Source of the DNA: Paenibacillus athensensis
Lineage (GTDB): Bacteria > Bacillota > Bacilli > Paenibacillales > NBRC-103111
Assembly: GCF_004514475.2 (NCBI RefSeq)
Contig: NZ_MYFO02000012.1
Span: 96,422-160,421, forward strand
Length of the DNA: 64,000 nt
Direction: 5' to 3'
The notes below the pieces were generated by a model, which saw only the letters and a list, made by a program, of their open reading frames with translations, was not told the origin of the DNA and did no database searches. Numbering within the stretch: position 1 is the first letter of the stretch; every line of letters starts with the position of its first letter. A program made the position numbers and the translations under genes. Shown in pieces: positions 6,655-15,176 of this stretch.

Positions 6655-9264
6655 ATGTCCATTCAGGAAAATAAAGTGAACGAACGCGCCGCGGCGCAAA
6701 AGGAAGTTGACGAGCTGGTAATGCGGGCGAAGGAGGCGCAGCGGGCTTTTCTGGAGCTGAGCCAGGAGCAGGTCGATCTGATCGTGCAAAAAATGGCGCT
6801 CGCCGGCATTGACCGTCACATGTCGCTGGCGAAGCTGGCTGTAGAAGAAACGGGACGCGGCGTGTACGAAGACAAGATGACGAAAAATCTTTTCGCCACC
6901 GAATACATCTACCACAGCATTAAAAATATCAAAACGGTCGGCGTGATCGAGGAAAACCGCTACGAAAATTATCGTACCGTCGCCGAGCCGGTCGGCATCA
7001 TCGCCGGGGTGACGCCGGTCACGAATCCGACATCGACCACGATGTTCAAATCGCTGATTGCGACGAAGACGCGCAACCCGATTATTTTCGCCTTCCATCC
7101 GTCGGCGCAACTGTCCAGCTCCGCAGCAGCAAGCACGCTGCTCGAAGCGGCGGTAGCCGCAGGCGCTCCGGCCGATTGCATCCAGTGGATCAAGCATCCG
7201 TCCGTCGAAGCGACGCAGCTGCTGATGAACCATCCGGACGTGGCGCTTGTGCTGGCAACCGGCGGCTCCTCGATGGTCAAGTCGGCTTACAGCACCGGCA
7301 AGCCGGCGCTCGGCGTCGGACCAGGCAACGTGCCGTGCCTGATCGACAAGACAGCGAACCTGCCGCAAGCGGTCAACGACCTGATTTTGTCCAAAACGTT
7401 CGATAACGGGATGATTTGCGCCTCCGAGCAAGCGGTGATCATCGAAGAGCCGGTGTACACCGAGGTCAAAAAGCTGATGAGCGCGCAAGGCTGCTATTTC
7501 CTCAATAAAACGGAAACCGAAGCCGTCTCCAAGCTCGTGATTAACACGGACCGCTGCGCAGTCAACGCTGTCATCGTCGGCCAGTCCGCCGTGCGTATTG
7601 CCGAAATGGCCGGCATCAGCGTGCCTGCCGATACGAAAATTCTCGTCGCCGAGCTGAACGGCGTCGGCGAAGCGTTCCCGCTGTCTGCCGAGAAGCTTAG
7701 TCCCGTGCTCGCCTGCTACAAGGTGAAAACAGCCGAAGCGGGTATCGAGCGGGCCGCGGAAATCGTCCGCTTCGGCGGCATGGGCCACTCCTCGGTAATC
7801 CATTCGCAGGACGCCGCTGTGATTCAGGCGTTCTCCGACCGGCTGCAAACCGGCCGCATCATCGTCAACTCGCCGTCCACGCATGGCGCGATCGGCGACA
7901 TTTACAATACGAACCTGCCGTCGCTGACGCTCGGCTGCGGCTCTTACGGCCATAACTCGACGACCTCCAACGTCAGCGCCGTCAACCTGATCAATCTCAA
8001 GCGGGTCGCGTACCGCACCGTCAATATGCAGTGGTTCAAAATTCCGCCCAAGGTTTATTTCGAGAAGGGCGCCACGCAATACTTGGAAAAAATGCCCGAT
8101 ATCAGCCGCGTGCTGATTGTCACCGATCCGATGATGGTCCAGCTCGGCTATGTCGAGCGGGTCGAATATTACCTGCGCAAGCGGACGAAGCCGGTGTACA
8201 TCGAGATTTTTGCCGATGTGGAGCCCGATCCATCGGTTGATACGGTCGAGCGCGGCCGGGCGCTGATGGACAGCTTCCAGCCGGATTGCATCGTGGCGCT
8301 GGGCGGCGGCTCGCCGATGGACGCAGCCAAAGCGATGTGGCTGTTCTACGAATACCCGGACACGAGCTTTGACGCGCTCAAGCAAAAGTTCCTTGACATC
8401 CGCAAACGGGTGTACAAATATCCGCGGCTCGGCCGCAAAGCGAAATTCGTCGCCATTCCGACGACGTCGGGCACCGGCTCGGAGGTCACCTCCTTTGCCG
8501 TAATCACCGACAAAGCCAAGGGCAATACGAAATACCCGCTGGCCGACTACGAGCTGACGCCGGACGTGGCGATTATCGATCCGGACTATGTGTACAGCCT
8601 GCCGAAAACCGCCGTCGCCGATACCGGCATGGACGTGCTGACGCATGCGATTGAAGCGTATGTCTCGGTGATGGCCAACGATTATACGGACGGCTTGGCG
8701 ATGAAGGCGATTCAGCTTGTTTTTGAATATTTGGAGGCGTCGTTTGCGACCGGCGATCCGCTGGCCCGCGAGAAAATGCATAATGCCTCGACGATTGCCG
8801 GCATGGCGTTCGCCAACGCTTTCCTCGGTATCAACCACTCGCTGGCGCACAAATGGGGCGGCGAATACCATACGGCGCACGGCCGGACGAACGCGATTCT
8901 CATGCCGCACGTCATCCGCTACAATGCGGCGAAGCCGACAAAATTCACGTCGTTCCCGAAATACGACCATTTCGTCGCCGACCGTCGCTACGCGGAAATC
9001 GCCCGCATGCTTGGCCTGCCGGCCCGCACGACCGAAGAAGGCGTAAACAGCCTGATCGACGCGATCCGCAAGCTGAACAAGGCGTTGGGCATTCCGGAAA
9101 GATTCCAGGACCTCGGCTTTGACGCCGCCGCCTTTGAGCTGAAGGTCGACTACTTGGCTGACCGGGCCTTCGAGGACCAATGCACAACGGCTAACCCGCG
9201 GATGCCGCTGGTTAAGGAGCTGGCCGATATTTACCGCAACGCCTTTTACGGCAAATTTGAATAA
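6655..9264 (+). CDS. adhE: Bifunctional acetaldehyde-CoA/alcohol dehydrogenase AdhE
   Basis: 869 residues from MSIQENK behind AAAGGAGTG. It reduces acetyl-CoA to acetaldehyde and then ethanol, reoxidising two NADH. The N-terminal half (to about 440) is an aldehyde dehydrogenase with the catalytic cysteine in NGMICASEQ and the NAD region GVTPVTNPTST. The C-terminal half is an iron-type alcohol dehydrogenase with GGGSPMDAAK, TTSGTGSEVT and the metal histidines in GINHSLAHKWGGEYHTAHG. Normal length for the family, which assembles into spirosomes. Likely co-transcribed with pflB and pflA, 39 nt and further downstream. Confidence 0.96.
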   Translation: MSIQENKVNERAAAQKEVDELVMRAKEAQRAFLELSQEQVDLIVQKMALAGIDRHMSLAKLAVEETGRGVYEDKMTKNLFATEYIYHSIKNIKTVGVIEENRYENYRTVAEPVGIIAGVTPVTNPTSTTMFKSLIATKTRNPIIFAFHPSAQLSSSAAASTLLEAAVAAGAPADCIQWIKHPSVEATQLLMNHPDVALVLATGGSSMVKSAYSTGKPALGVGPGNVPCLIDKTANLPQAVNDLILSKTFDNGMICASEQAVIIEEPVYTEVKKLMSAQGCYFLNKTETEAVSKLVINTDRCAVNAVIVGQSAVRIAEMAGISVPADTKILVAELNGVGEAFPLSAEKLSPVLACYKVKTAEAGIERAAEIVRFGGMGHSSVIHSQDAAVIQAFSDRLQTGRIIVNSPSTHGAIGDIYNTNLPSLTLGCGSYGHNSTTSNVSAVNLINLKRVAYRTVNMQWFKIPPKVYFEKGATQYLEKMPDISRVLIVTDPMMVQLGYVERVEYYLRKRTKPVYIEIFADVEPDPSVDTVERGRALMDSFQPDCIVALGGGSPMDAAKAMWLFYEYPDTSFDALKQKFLDIRKRVYKYPRLGRKAKFVAIPTTSGTGSEVTSFAVITDKAKGNTKYPLADYELTPDVAIIDPDYVYSLPKTAVADTGMDVLTHAIEAYVSVMANDYTDGLAMKAIQLVFEYLEASFATGDPLAREKMHNASTIAGMAFANAFLGINHSLAHKWGGEYHTAHGRTNAILMPHVIRYNAAKPTKFTSFPKYDHFVADRRYAEIARMLGLPARTTEEGVNSLIDAIRKLNKALGIPERFQDLGFDAAAFELKVDYLADRAFEDQCTTANPRMPLVKELADIYRNAFYGKFE

Positions 9265-9303
9265 AGCGCCGGGACAGCGGCACGAGAAGGAGGCAAGAGC
9301 GAC

Positions 9304-11580
9304 ATGAGCATGAAAGAAGCGGAAGTGGAGCAAGGCGGGGCAAGGCGCGCGGACGGCTGGGAGGGCTTCGCCGGCGACGCCTGGCGGGAGCGAGTGGACG
9401 TGGCGGCGTTTATTGCGGCGAATGTGAAGCCGTATGGCGGCGACGCCGCGTTCCTCGCCGGGCCGACCGCAGCGACGGTGGAGCTGTGGCGGCAGGTGAG
9501 CGAGCTGACCCGGCGCGAGCGCGAGCAGGGGGGCGTGCTGGACGTGGATACGGCTACCGTATCCACGATCGTCTCTCACGCCCCGGGCTACATCGACCGC
9601 GCGCTGGAACGCGTGGTCGGCTTGCAGACGGACGCGCCGCTCAAGCGGTCCGTCCAGCCGTTCGGCGGCATCCGCATGGCCGTCGACGCGTGCGCGGCGT
9701 ACGGCTACGAGCTGCCGGAAGCGACGGTGCGGATGTTCACGGACATCCGCAAGACGCACAACCAGGGCGTCTTCGACGTCTATACGCCGCAAATGAAGCT
9801 CGCCCGCAAAGCCGGCATCGTTACCGGGCTGCCGGATGCCTACGGGCGCGGCCGGATCATCGGCGATTACCGCCGTGTCGCGCTGTATGGCGTCACCCGG
9901 CTGATCGCCGCCAAAGCAGCGGAGCAGCGCGAGCTGGACGCCGCCGAGATGAGCGAAGACGTGATCCGTCTTCGCGAGGAGCTGGCCGAGCAGCTGCGGG
10001 CGCTGGCCGAGCTGCGGCGCATGGCGCTCGCCTATGGCTTCGACATCGGCGAGCCGGCGAAGGATGCGCGCGAAGCGGTGCAGTGGCTGTATTTTGCCTA
10101 TCTCGGTGCGATCAAGGAGCAGAATGGGGCGGCGATGTCGCTGGGCCGCGTATCGAGCTTCCTCGATATTTATCTGGAGCGCGACATCAAGGAGGGCTAT
10201 CTGGACGAAGCCGGGGCGCAGGAGCTGGTCGATCATCTCGTGATGAAGCTGCGGCTGGTGCGGTTTCTGCGGACGCCGGACTATAACGAGCTGTTCAGCG
10301 GCGATCCGACGTGGGTGACCGAATCGATCGGCGGCATGGCGCTTGACGGCACCACGCGTGTGACGAAGTCGTCGTTCCGCTTTCTGCACACGTTGTATAA
10401 CCTCGGTCCTGCGCCCGAGCCGAACCTGACCGTGCTCTGGTCGACAGCGCTGCCGGAGCCGTTCAAGGCGTATTGCGCCAAGGTGTCGGCGGAGACCAGT
10501 TCGATCCAATACGAGAACGACGATTTGATGCGTCCATACTACGGCGACGACTACGGCATTGCCTGCTGCGTATCGGCGATGCGGATCGGCAAGCAGATGC
10601 AGTTTTTCGGCGCGCGGGCCAATCTGGCCAAGGCGCTGCTGTACGCGATTAACGGCGGCGTCGACGAAAAGCTGGGCGTTCAGGTTGGACCGCAGCTCGC
10701 TCCGCTTACCGGCGAAACGCTGGTCTACGAGGAGGTGGCCGAGCGCTACGATCAGATGCTGGATTGGCTGGCCGGCTTGTATATGAACACGTTGAACGCG
10801 ATTCATTACATGCACGACAAATACAGCTATGAGCGGCTGGAAATGGCGCTGCACGACCGCGACATCGTGCGCACGATGGCTTGCGGTATCGCCGGTCTGT
10901 CGGTGGCGGCCGATTCGCTCAGCGCGATCAAATACGCCAAGGTGCGTCCGGTGCGCAACGAGCAAGGGCTGGCGGTTGATTTTACAATTGAAGGTGATTA
11001 TCCGCAATACGGCAACAACGATGATCGGGCCGACGAACTGGCCGTGACGCTGGCCGAATCGTTTATGGCGAAGCTGGCCGGACACCGCACGTACCGCAAC
11101 GCGCTGCCGACGATGTCGGTGCTGACGATTACCTCGAACGTGGTGTATGGCAAAAAAACCGGCAGCACGCCGGACGGCCGCAAAGCGGGCGAGCCGTTTG
11201 CCCCCGGGGCGAATCCGATGCATGGCCGCGACCGCAAGGGCGCGCTTGCTTCGCTGGCTTCGGTGGCCAAAATTCCGTACGCCTGCTGTCAGGACGGCAT
11301 TTCCAACACGTTTTCGATCGTGCCCAAGGCGCTCGGCCGCGAGACGCATACGCGCATCGGCAATCTGACCGCTTTGCTCGACGGCTATATGGGCAGCGGT
11401 GGTCATCACTTGAACGTCAACGTGTTTGATCGCGAGCAATTGCTCGATGCGATGGAGCACCCGGAAAAATACCCGCAGCTGACGATTCGCGTCTCCGGCT
11501 ACGCGGTCAATTTTATCAAGCTGACGCGCGAGCAGCAGCTCGACGTTATTCATCGCACGTTCCACGGCTCGATGCAGTAG
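9304..11580 (+). CDS. pflB: Formate C-acetyltransferase (pyruvate formate-lyase)
   Basis: 758 residues behind AGGAGG. Splits pyruvate with CoA into acetyl-CoA and formate by a glycyl-radical mechanism. Visible active-site elements: the adjacent cysteines C421-C422 in GIACCVSAM and the radical glycine G732 in RVSGYAV near the C-terminus. The enzyme works only without oxygen, and supplies acetyl-CoA to AdhE encoded just upstream. The first 30 residues are less conserved. Confidence 0.95.
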   Translation: MSMKEAEVEQGGARRADGWEGFAGDAWRERVDVAAFIAANVKPYGGDAAFLAGPTAATVELWRQVSELTRREREQGGVLDVDTATVSTIVSHAPGYIDRALERVVGLQTDAPLKRSVQPFGGIRMAVDACAAYGYELPEATVRMFTDIRKTHNQGVFDVYTPQMKLARKAGIVTGLPDAYGRGRIIGDYRRVALYGVTRLIAAKAAEQRELDAAEMSEDVIRLREELAEQLRALAELRRMALAYGFDIGEPAKDAREAVQWLYFAYLGAIKEQNGAAMSLGRVSSFLDIYLERDIKEGYLDEAGAQELVDHLVMKLRLVRFLRTPDYNELFSGDPTWVTESIGGMALDGTTRVTKSSFRFLHTLYNLGPAPEPNLTVLWSTALPEPFKAYCAKVSAETSSIQYENDDLMRPYYGDDYGIACCVSAMRIGKQMQFFGARANLAKALLYAINGGVDEKLGVQVGPQLAPLTGETLVYEEVAERYDQMLDWLAGLYMNTLNAIHYMHDKYSYERLEMALHDRDIVRTMACGIAGLSVAADSLSAIKYAKVRPVRNEQGLAVDFTIEGDYPQYGNNDDRADELAVTLAESFMAKLAGHRTYRNALPTMSVLTITSNVVYGKKTGSTPDGRKAGEPFAPGANPMHGRDRKGALASLASVAKIPYACCQDGISNTFSIVPKALGRETHTRIGNLTALLDGYMGSGGHHLNVNVFDREQLLDAMEHPEKYPQLTIRVSGYAVNFIKLTREQQLDVIHRTFHGSMQ

Positions 11581-11611
11581 CGCGCGGAATGAGGAAAGGG
11601 GGCCGGCGATC

Positions 11612-12382
11612 ATGACGGCTCATCTGAAAGGACGTATTCATTCCTTTGACACCTTTGGCACGGTAGACGGACCCGGCATCCGGTTTGTGCTGTTCATGCA
11701 AGGCTGCGCGCTGCAGTGCCAGTATTGTCACAATCCCGATTCGTGGAACGCGCAGGGCGGCAAAGTGGTAGAGATCGAGGAGATTATGAAAGAGATAGAG
11801 CCGTACCTGCCGTATTACAGGCGGTCGGGCGGCGGCTTGACCGTGACCGGCGGCGAGCCGACGCTGCAGGCGCCGTTCGTGGCCCGGCTGTTCGCGGAAT
11901 GCCATAGCCGCTGGGGGCTGCATACAGCGCTCGATACGAGCGGATTTTGCGAGCCGGAGCACGCCGAGACGCTGCTGGGGCAAACCGATCTCGCGCTGCT
12001 CGATATCAAGCAAACGGACTCGCGCAAGCATCAGGCGCTGACCGGACAGCCGAACGAACGGATTTTGCGGTTCGCCCGCCATTTGGGCCGGATCGGCAAG
12101 CCGATGTGGCTGCGGCACGTGCTGGTGCCGGGTGTAACGGATGCTTACAGCGACTTGCACGCTTGGGGCGCTTTTGCCGAAAGCTTGGGCTGTGTGGACA
12201 AAATCGAGCTGCTGCCCTACCACCGGATGGGCCTGTACAAATGGCGGCAATTGGGCTGGCCGTATCCGCTGGAGAATGTGACGCCTCCGACAGAGCAGGA
12301 GATGGAACGGGCGCGCACCATCGTCGAGCTGGGCAGGGAAGCGCAGCGGAAGGTAGCGGCCGGGCTGGCGGGCGAGGGATGA
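11612..12382 (+). CDS. pflA: Pyruvate formate-lyase activating enzyme
   Basis: 256 residues, ATG behind GAGGAAAGGGGG. Radical SAM enzyme that installs the glycyl radical on PflB. The 4Fe-4S motif CxxxCxxC is in GCALQCQYCHN, preceded by the typical FGTVDGPGIRFVLF, with the SAM-binding GGEP at TVTGGEPTLQ. Third gene of the fermentation operon, 31 nt after pflB. Confidence 0.95.
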   Translation: MTAHLKGRIHSFDTFGTVDGPGIRFVLFMQGCALQCQYCHNPDSWNAQGGKVVEIEEIMKEIEPYLPYYRRSGGGLTVTGGEPTLQAPFVARLFAECHSRWGLHTALDTSGFCEPEHAETLLGQTDLALLDIKQTDSRKHQALTGQPNERILRFARHLGRIGKPMWLRHVLVPGVTDAYSDLHAWGAFAESLGCVDKIELLPYHRMGLYKWRQLGWPYPLENVTPPTEQEMERARTIVELGREAQRKVAAGLAGEG

Positions 12383-12384
12383 GA

Positions 12385-12470
12385 CAGGGCAGGTCAGGAC
12401 CGGGCAGGGCAGATCAGATCAGATCAGATCAGGGCAGACTAGGACAGGACAGGACAGGGCAGGACCGTCT
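12385..12470. repeat. Low-complexity GACAG/GATCA repeat
   Basis: About 85 bp of short tandem pentanucleotides (GGCAG, AGATC, GGACA) directly after pflA, similar in style to the simple repeat after the oxidase operon. The rest of the gap to 12536 shows nothing recognisable. Confidence 0.7.
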
Positions 12471-12536
12471 GCTGTCAGCGGATTGTCAGTGCGCCTGCGC
12501 GATAAAAAAAGCACGCTGATAAAGCCGACACTTCGC

Positions 12537-12564
12537 AAAAAAAAGCACTCTGTATACAGGGTGC
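12537..12564 (-). terminator. Terminator of carH
   Basis: A near-perfect palindrome around GTATAC (20 nt, 12545-12564) followed on the minus strand by eight T residues; it lies just past the carH stop. It may also stop transcripts from pflA. Confidence 0.85.
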
Positions 12565-12571
12565 TTCTTTG

Positions 12572-13585
12572 CTATACACGTAGTTCTGTTAAGAACCACT
12601 CTTCCCAGGATTCGTAGGCGGCTCCCAGCAAGTAAGGGCGAAGCGCGGGGGGACATGGGTCAAGACCGCTGCCCCCCAATATGAATTTCAGCTCTGGCAG
12701 CTGCTGGCGGCATTGCTCGACCCACATCTCCAAAGCGGGCGCAAACCGGGCGTGTGACAGGGAGACGACTACGAACCGGACGTTTTTCGCTTCAATCAGC
12801 TGAATCAGACCGTCATAGGGCGTATCGGGTCCGACATAAATCACTTCAAGACCGCGGCTGCGCAAAAATAGGGAAAACAGCATCAGGCCCAGCTGATGAT
12901 GCTCGCCCTCCGGACAAAATGCCAGCGCCTTAGGCTGGCTGGGACGCACGGGCAGCGAACGTAAAAGCTGCTGCATGCGCTGCTGCACGAGCTGGGAAGC
13001 AAAATGCTCCTGAGCGACCGTCACCAGCCCTGCTTCCCACTGTTCGCCTATTCGGTACAGCACGGGCGCCAGAATGTGGTGAAACACATCCTCGAAATGA
13101 TACAACGAGAAGGCGAGGTCAATCCTGGCATTCGACTGGTCGCCGTTAAGTCCGATCAAGCTGCGGTAGAGCTGCTCGATCAGCTCGTCGCGGCGATCGG
13201 GCGCGGCAGAAGCAGCGAAGGAGTCGGCAGATGATGTCGTGGAGGCGACGCTTCCGGCAGCGGGAGCCGGGGAAGCCGGGGCGGCGGTCAGGCCCGCGTC
13301 TGCTTTGGCGTAGTCCGTTTCGCCGTGCGGCGTAAATGTTGGTTGCAGCTCAGGCATGGATGCATCCTTTTGCGCGGCGAGCGCGCGAACGACTTCGGAG
13401 ATGCGCAGCTGCTTTTCCTCCAGCTGGCGCTTGACCCAGCGCAGCGTGGCGACGTCTTCATCGCGGTACAGCCGGTGTCCGCCTTCCGTGCGCAGCGGCT
13501 TGACGAGGCCGTAGCGGTTTTCCCACGCGCGAATCGTCACGGCGGGGATGTCCAGCCACTCGGATACTTTTTTGATCGTATACAT
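12572..13585 (-). CDS. carH: CarH/LitR-type B12-dependent MerR regulator
   Basis: 337 residues from MYTIKKVSEW. Domain order: MerR winged helix (1-75, with AWENRYGL and GGHRLYRDEDV), a low-complexity linker (about 80-140), a helical cobalamin-cap domain, and a C-terminal Rossmann-like B12-binding domain. Key residues of CarH are present: W183-x9-E193-H194 and E228-x-H230-x-x-G233. In Thermus CarH the tryptophan packs against the adenosyl group and a histidine in the E-x-H motif ligates cobalt; light breaks the tetramer and releases the operator. It lies beside the carotenoid genes and TATACAAA operator repeats, so light-induced derepression of them is the likely job. Confidence 0.9.
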   Translation of the reverse strand: MYTIKKVSEWLDIPAVTIRAWENRYGLVKPLRTEGGHRLYRDEDVATLRWVKRQLEEKQLRISEVVRALAAQKDASMPELQPTFTPHGETDYAKADAGLTAAPASPAPAAGSVASTTSSADSFAASAAPDRRDELIEQLYRSLIGLNGDQSNARIDLAFSLYHFEDVFHHILAPVLYRIGEQWEAGLVTVAQEHFASQLVQQRMQQLLRSLPVRPSQPKALAFCPEGEHHQLGLMLFSLFLRSRGLEVIYVGPDTPYDGLIQLIEAKNVRFVVVSLSHARFAPALEMWVEQCRQQLPELKFILGGSGLDPCPPALRPYLLGAAYESWEEWFLTELRV

Positions 13586-13613
13586 CGCTCTTATGTCCCT
13601 CCTCCTTCGCCAT

Positions 13614-13640
13614 TCTATACAAAAGTTATACAAAATACAA
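13614..13640 (-). promoter_or_regulatory. carH promoter with CarH-type operator repeats
   Basis: Two TATACAAA copies start at 13616 and 13627, exactly 11 bp apart, followed by a partial ATACAA at 13635. On the minus strand TTGTAT (13640-13635) and TATAGA (13619-13614) could serve as -35 and -10 with a 15 bp spacer. Suggests autoregulation of carH. Confidence 0.65.
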
Positions 13641-13658
13641 TGTGCAGTTCGCTCGTTC

Positions 13659-15176
13659 CTAACCCTCGAGCAGCCGTTCGGCTACGCGCTGACCGGAAAG
13701 CACAACAATCGGCGTACCGCCGCCGGGATGCGTAGTGCCGCCCGTAAACCAAAGTCCCTGCACGTCGCGGCTGCGATTGGAGGGACGGAAAAACGTCTGT
13801 CGGCGCGTATTGGCCGAAATGCCGTAAATCGCGCCGCGAAACGCCGAGGTATCGCGGCGCAAATCGGCCGGCGTATAGACCTCCAGTGTCTGCGCCGTTT
13901 GGCCGAGCTTGCCGAAGCCGCGCCGCTCTAGCCGCTCCAGCAGCAGATCGCGGTAAAGCAGCGTTTCCCCGAAGGTCCAGCTCGCGCCGCTGCCGAGGTA
14001 TGGGGCGTTGGCAAGGATGAACAGGTTGCTGCCCCCCGCGGGAGCGGCTTCCGGATCGCTGAAGGATGAATTGCAAAGATACAGGGCGGGATCGCTAGCA
14101 GGCCGTCCATGTCGGAAAATATCGGTGAATTCCTCTCCGTACCGTTCGGGGAACAGGAGGGTATGATGCAGCAGCTGCGGAAAGGTTTGCGGCACTCCGG
14201 CCAAAATAACAAAGCCGGACAAGGACGGCTCGTAGGCGTCGATCCGCGCGTCGGTCATATGCTGACGGCAGCCGGGAGGCAGCAGCTCGCGGCAGGCCGT
14301 CAGCAAGTCGGCGCCAACGACAACCTCGTCGGCGGGAAGATCGCCGGCTGTCGTGAGCACGCCGTGGGCGCGGCCGTTGCGCACGGCGATTTGCTTGGCC
14401 CGCGCGCCGCAGACGATGGTCACGCCCAGCTCCTCGGCCAGCCGCACGAATGCTTGCACCAGCTCGTAGGTGCCGCCGCGCACGCCGTAAACGCCGATTT
14501 CCGTCTCGACATGGGCAAGCATGGCGAAAATCGCCGGCGCGGCGGTTGGCGAGCCGCCGACATACGTGGCGTAGCGCCCGAACATCGCCAGTGTGTGCGA
14601 ATGCCGGAAATAGCGGCGCAGCAGCTGATTCAGCCGGGTGAACGGCCGTACGCGCAGGAAGGCCCTAAGCAGAGCGGGATCGGCCTTGTCGCGCCAGGAA
14701 AGGAGCAGACGGCTCAAAAAATGACGCTCCGACAAGCGGTACAGCCGCTCGGCTTCATCCATGAATGCGTCGTATTGCCGCGCATCCTCGGGGCTGAAGG
14801 CGGCGAGCTGCTCCTTCATGCGCTCGCGGTCGCGGCACAGATCGACCTTGTGGCCGTCGGCAAACAAGTTGCGCGTCGACGGGTCCAGCCGGTACAGCGT
14901 CACGTAATCCTCCATTCGCCGTCCAACGGCCGTGAACACAGAGGCAAACGCTCCCGGCATCGTAATCGTGCTCGGTCCGCGGTCGAAGCGGTAGCCGGAT
15001 TGCTCGATGCGAGCGAGCTTGCCCCCCGGCCGGGGCTGGGCTTCGATGACGGTCACGCGGCAACCGGCCGCAGCGAGCCGAATGGCGCATGACAAGCCGC
15101 CAAGCCCTGCGCCGATAATGACGATCCGCTTGCCGGAAGCGGCGGAACTGATCGGTGTGGTAATATACGGCGTCAT
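13659..15176 (-). CDS. crtP: CrtP-like carotenoid oxidase (CrtI/CrtN family)
   Basis: 505 residues from MTPYITTP behind GGAGGTG. FAD-binding amine-oxidase-like flavoprotein: dinucleotide motif VIIGAGLGGLSCA near residue 20 and the C-terminal THPGGGTPIVVLSG. The segment YGISANTRRQTFFRPSN resembles CrtP/CrtNb enzymes, which oxidise the terminal methyl of C30 carotenoids to aldehyde or acid, more than CrtN desaturases. Its start overlaps the glycosyltransferase stop by ATGA. Last gene of the crt operon, directly before the carH promoter. Substrate is inferred from family resemblance. Confidence 0.8.
   Translation of the reverse strand: MTPYITTPISSAASGKRIVIIGAGLGGLSCAIRLAAAGCRVTVIEAQPRPGGKLARIEQSGYRFDRGPSTITMPGAFASVFTAVGRRMEDYVTLYRLDPSTRNLFADGHKVDLCRDRERMKEQLAAFSPEDARQYDAFMDEAERLYRLSERHFLSRLLLSWRDKADPALLRAFLRVRPFTRLNQLLRRYFRHSHTLAMFGRYATYVGGSPTAAPAIFAMLAHVETEIGVYGVRGGTYELVQAFVRLAEELGVTIVCGARAKQIAVRNGRAHGVLTTAGDLPADEVVVGADLLTACRELLPPGCRQHMTDARIDAYEPSLSGFVILAGVPQTFPQLLHHTLLFPERYGEEFTDIFRHGRPASDPALYLCNSSFSDPEAAPAGGSNLFILANAPYLGSGASWTFGETLLYRDLLLERLERRGFGKLGQTAQTLEVYTPADLRRDTSAFRGAIYGISANTRRQTFFRPSNRSRDVQGLWFTGGTTHPGGGTPIVVLSGQRVAERLLEG

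Noticed and set aside
6505..11613. A 1702-codon open frame on the minus strand opposite adhE and pflB
   Set aside because: It is antisense to two clear genes whose GC-rich codons avoid stops on the other strand. It is rich in Arg/His, has no ribosome site and no recognisable domain.
12385..12470. A possible CRISPR array
   Set aside because: The short tandem pentanucleotides have no regular repeat-spacer structure and no cas genes are present. The 25-bp repeat at 57.3 kb is also contiguous, without spacers.
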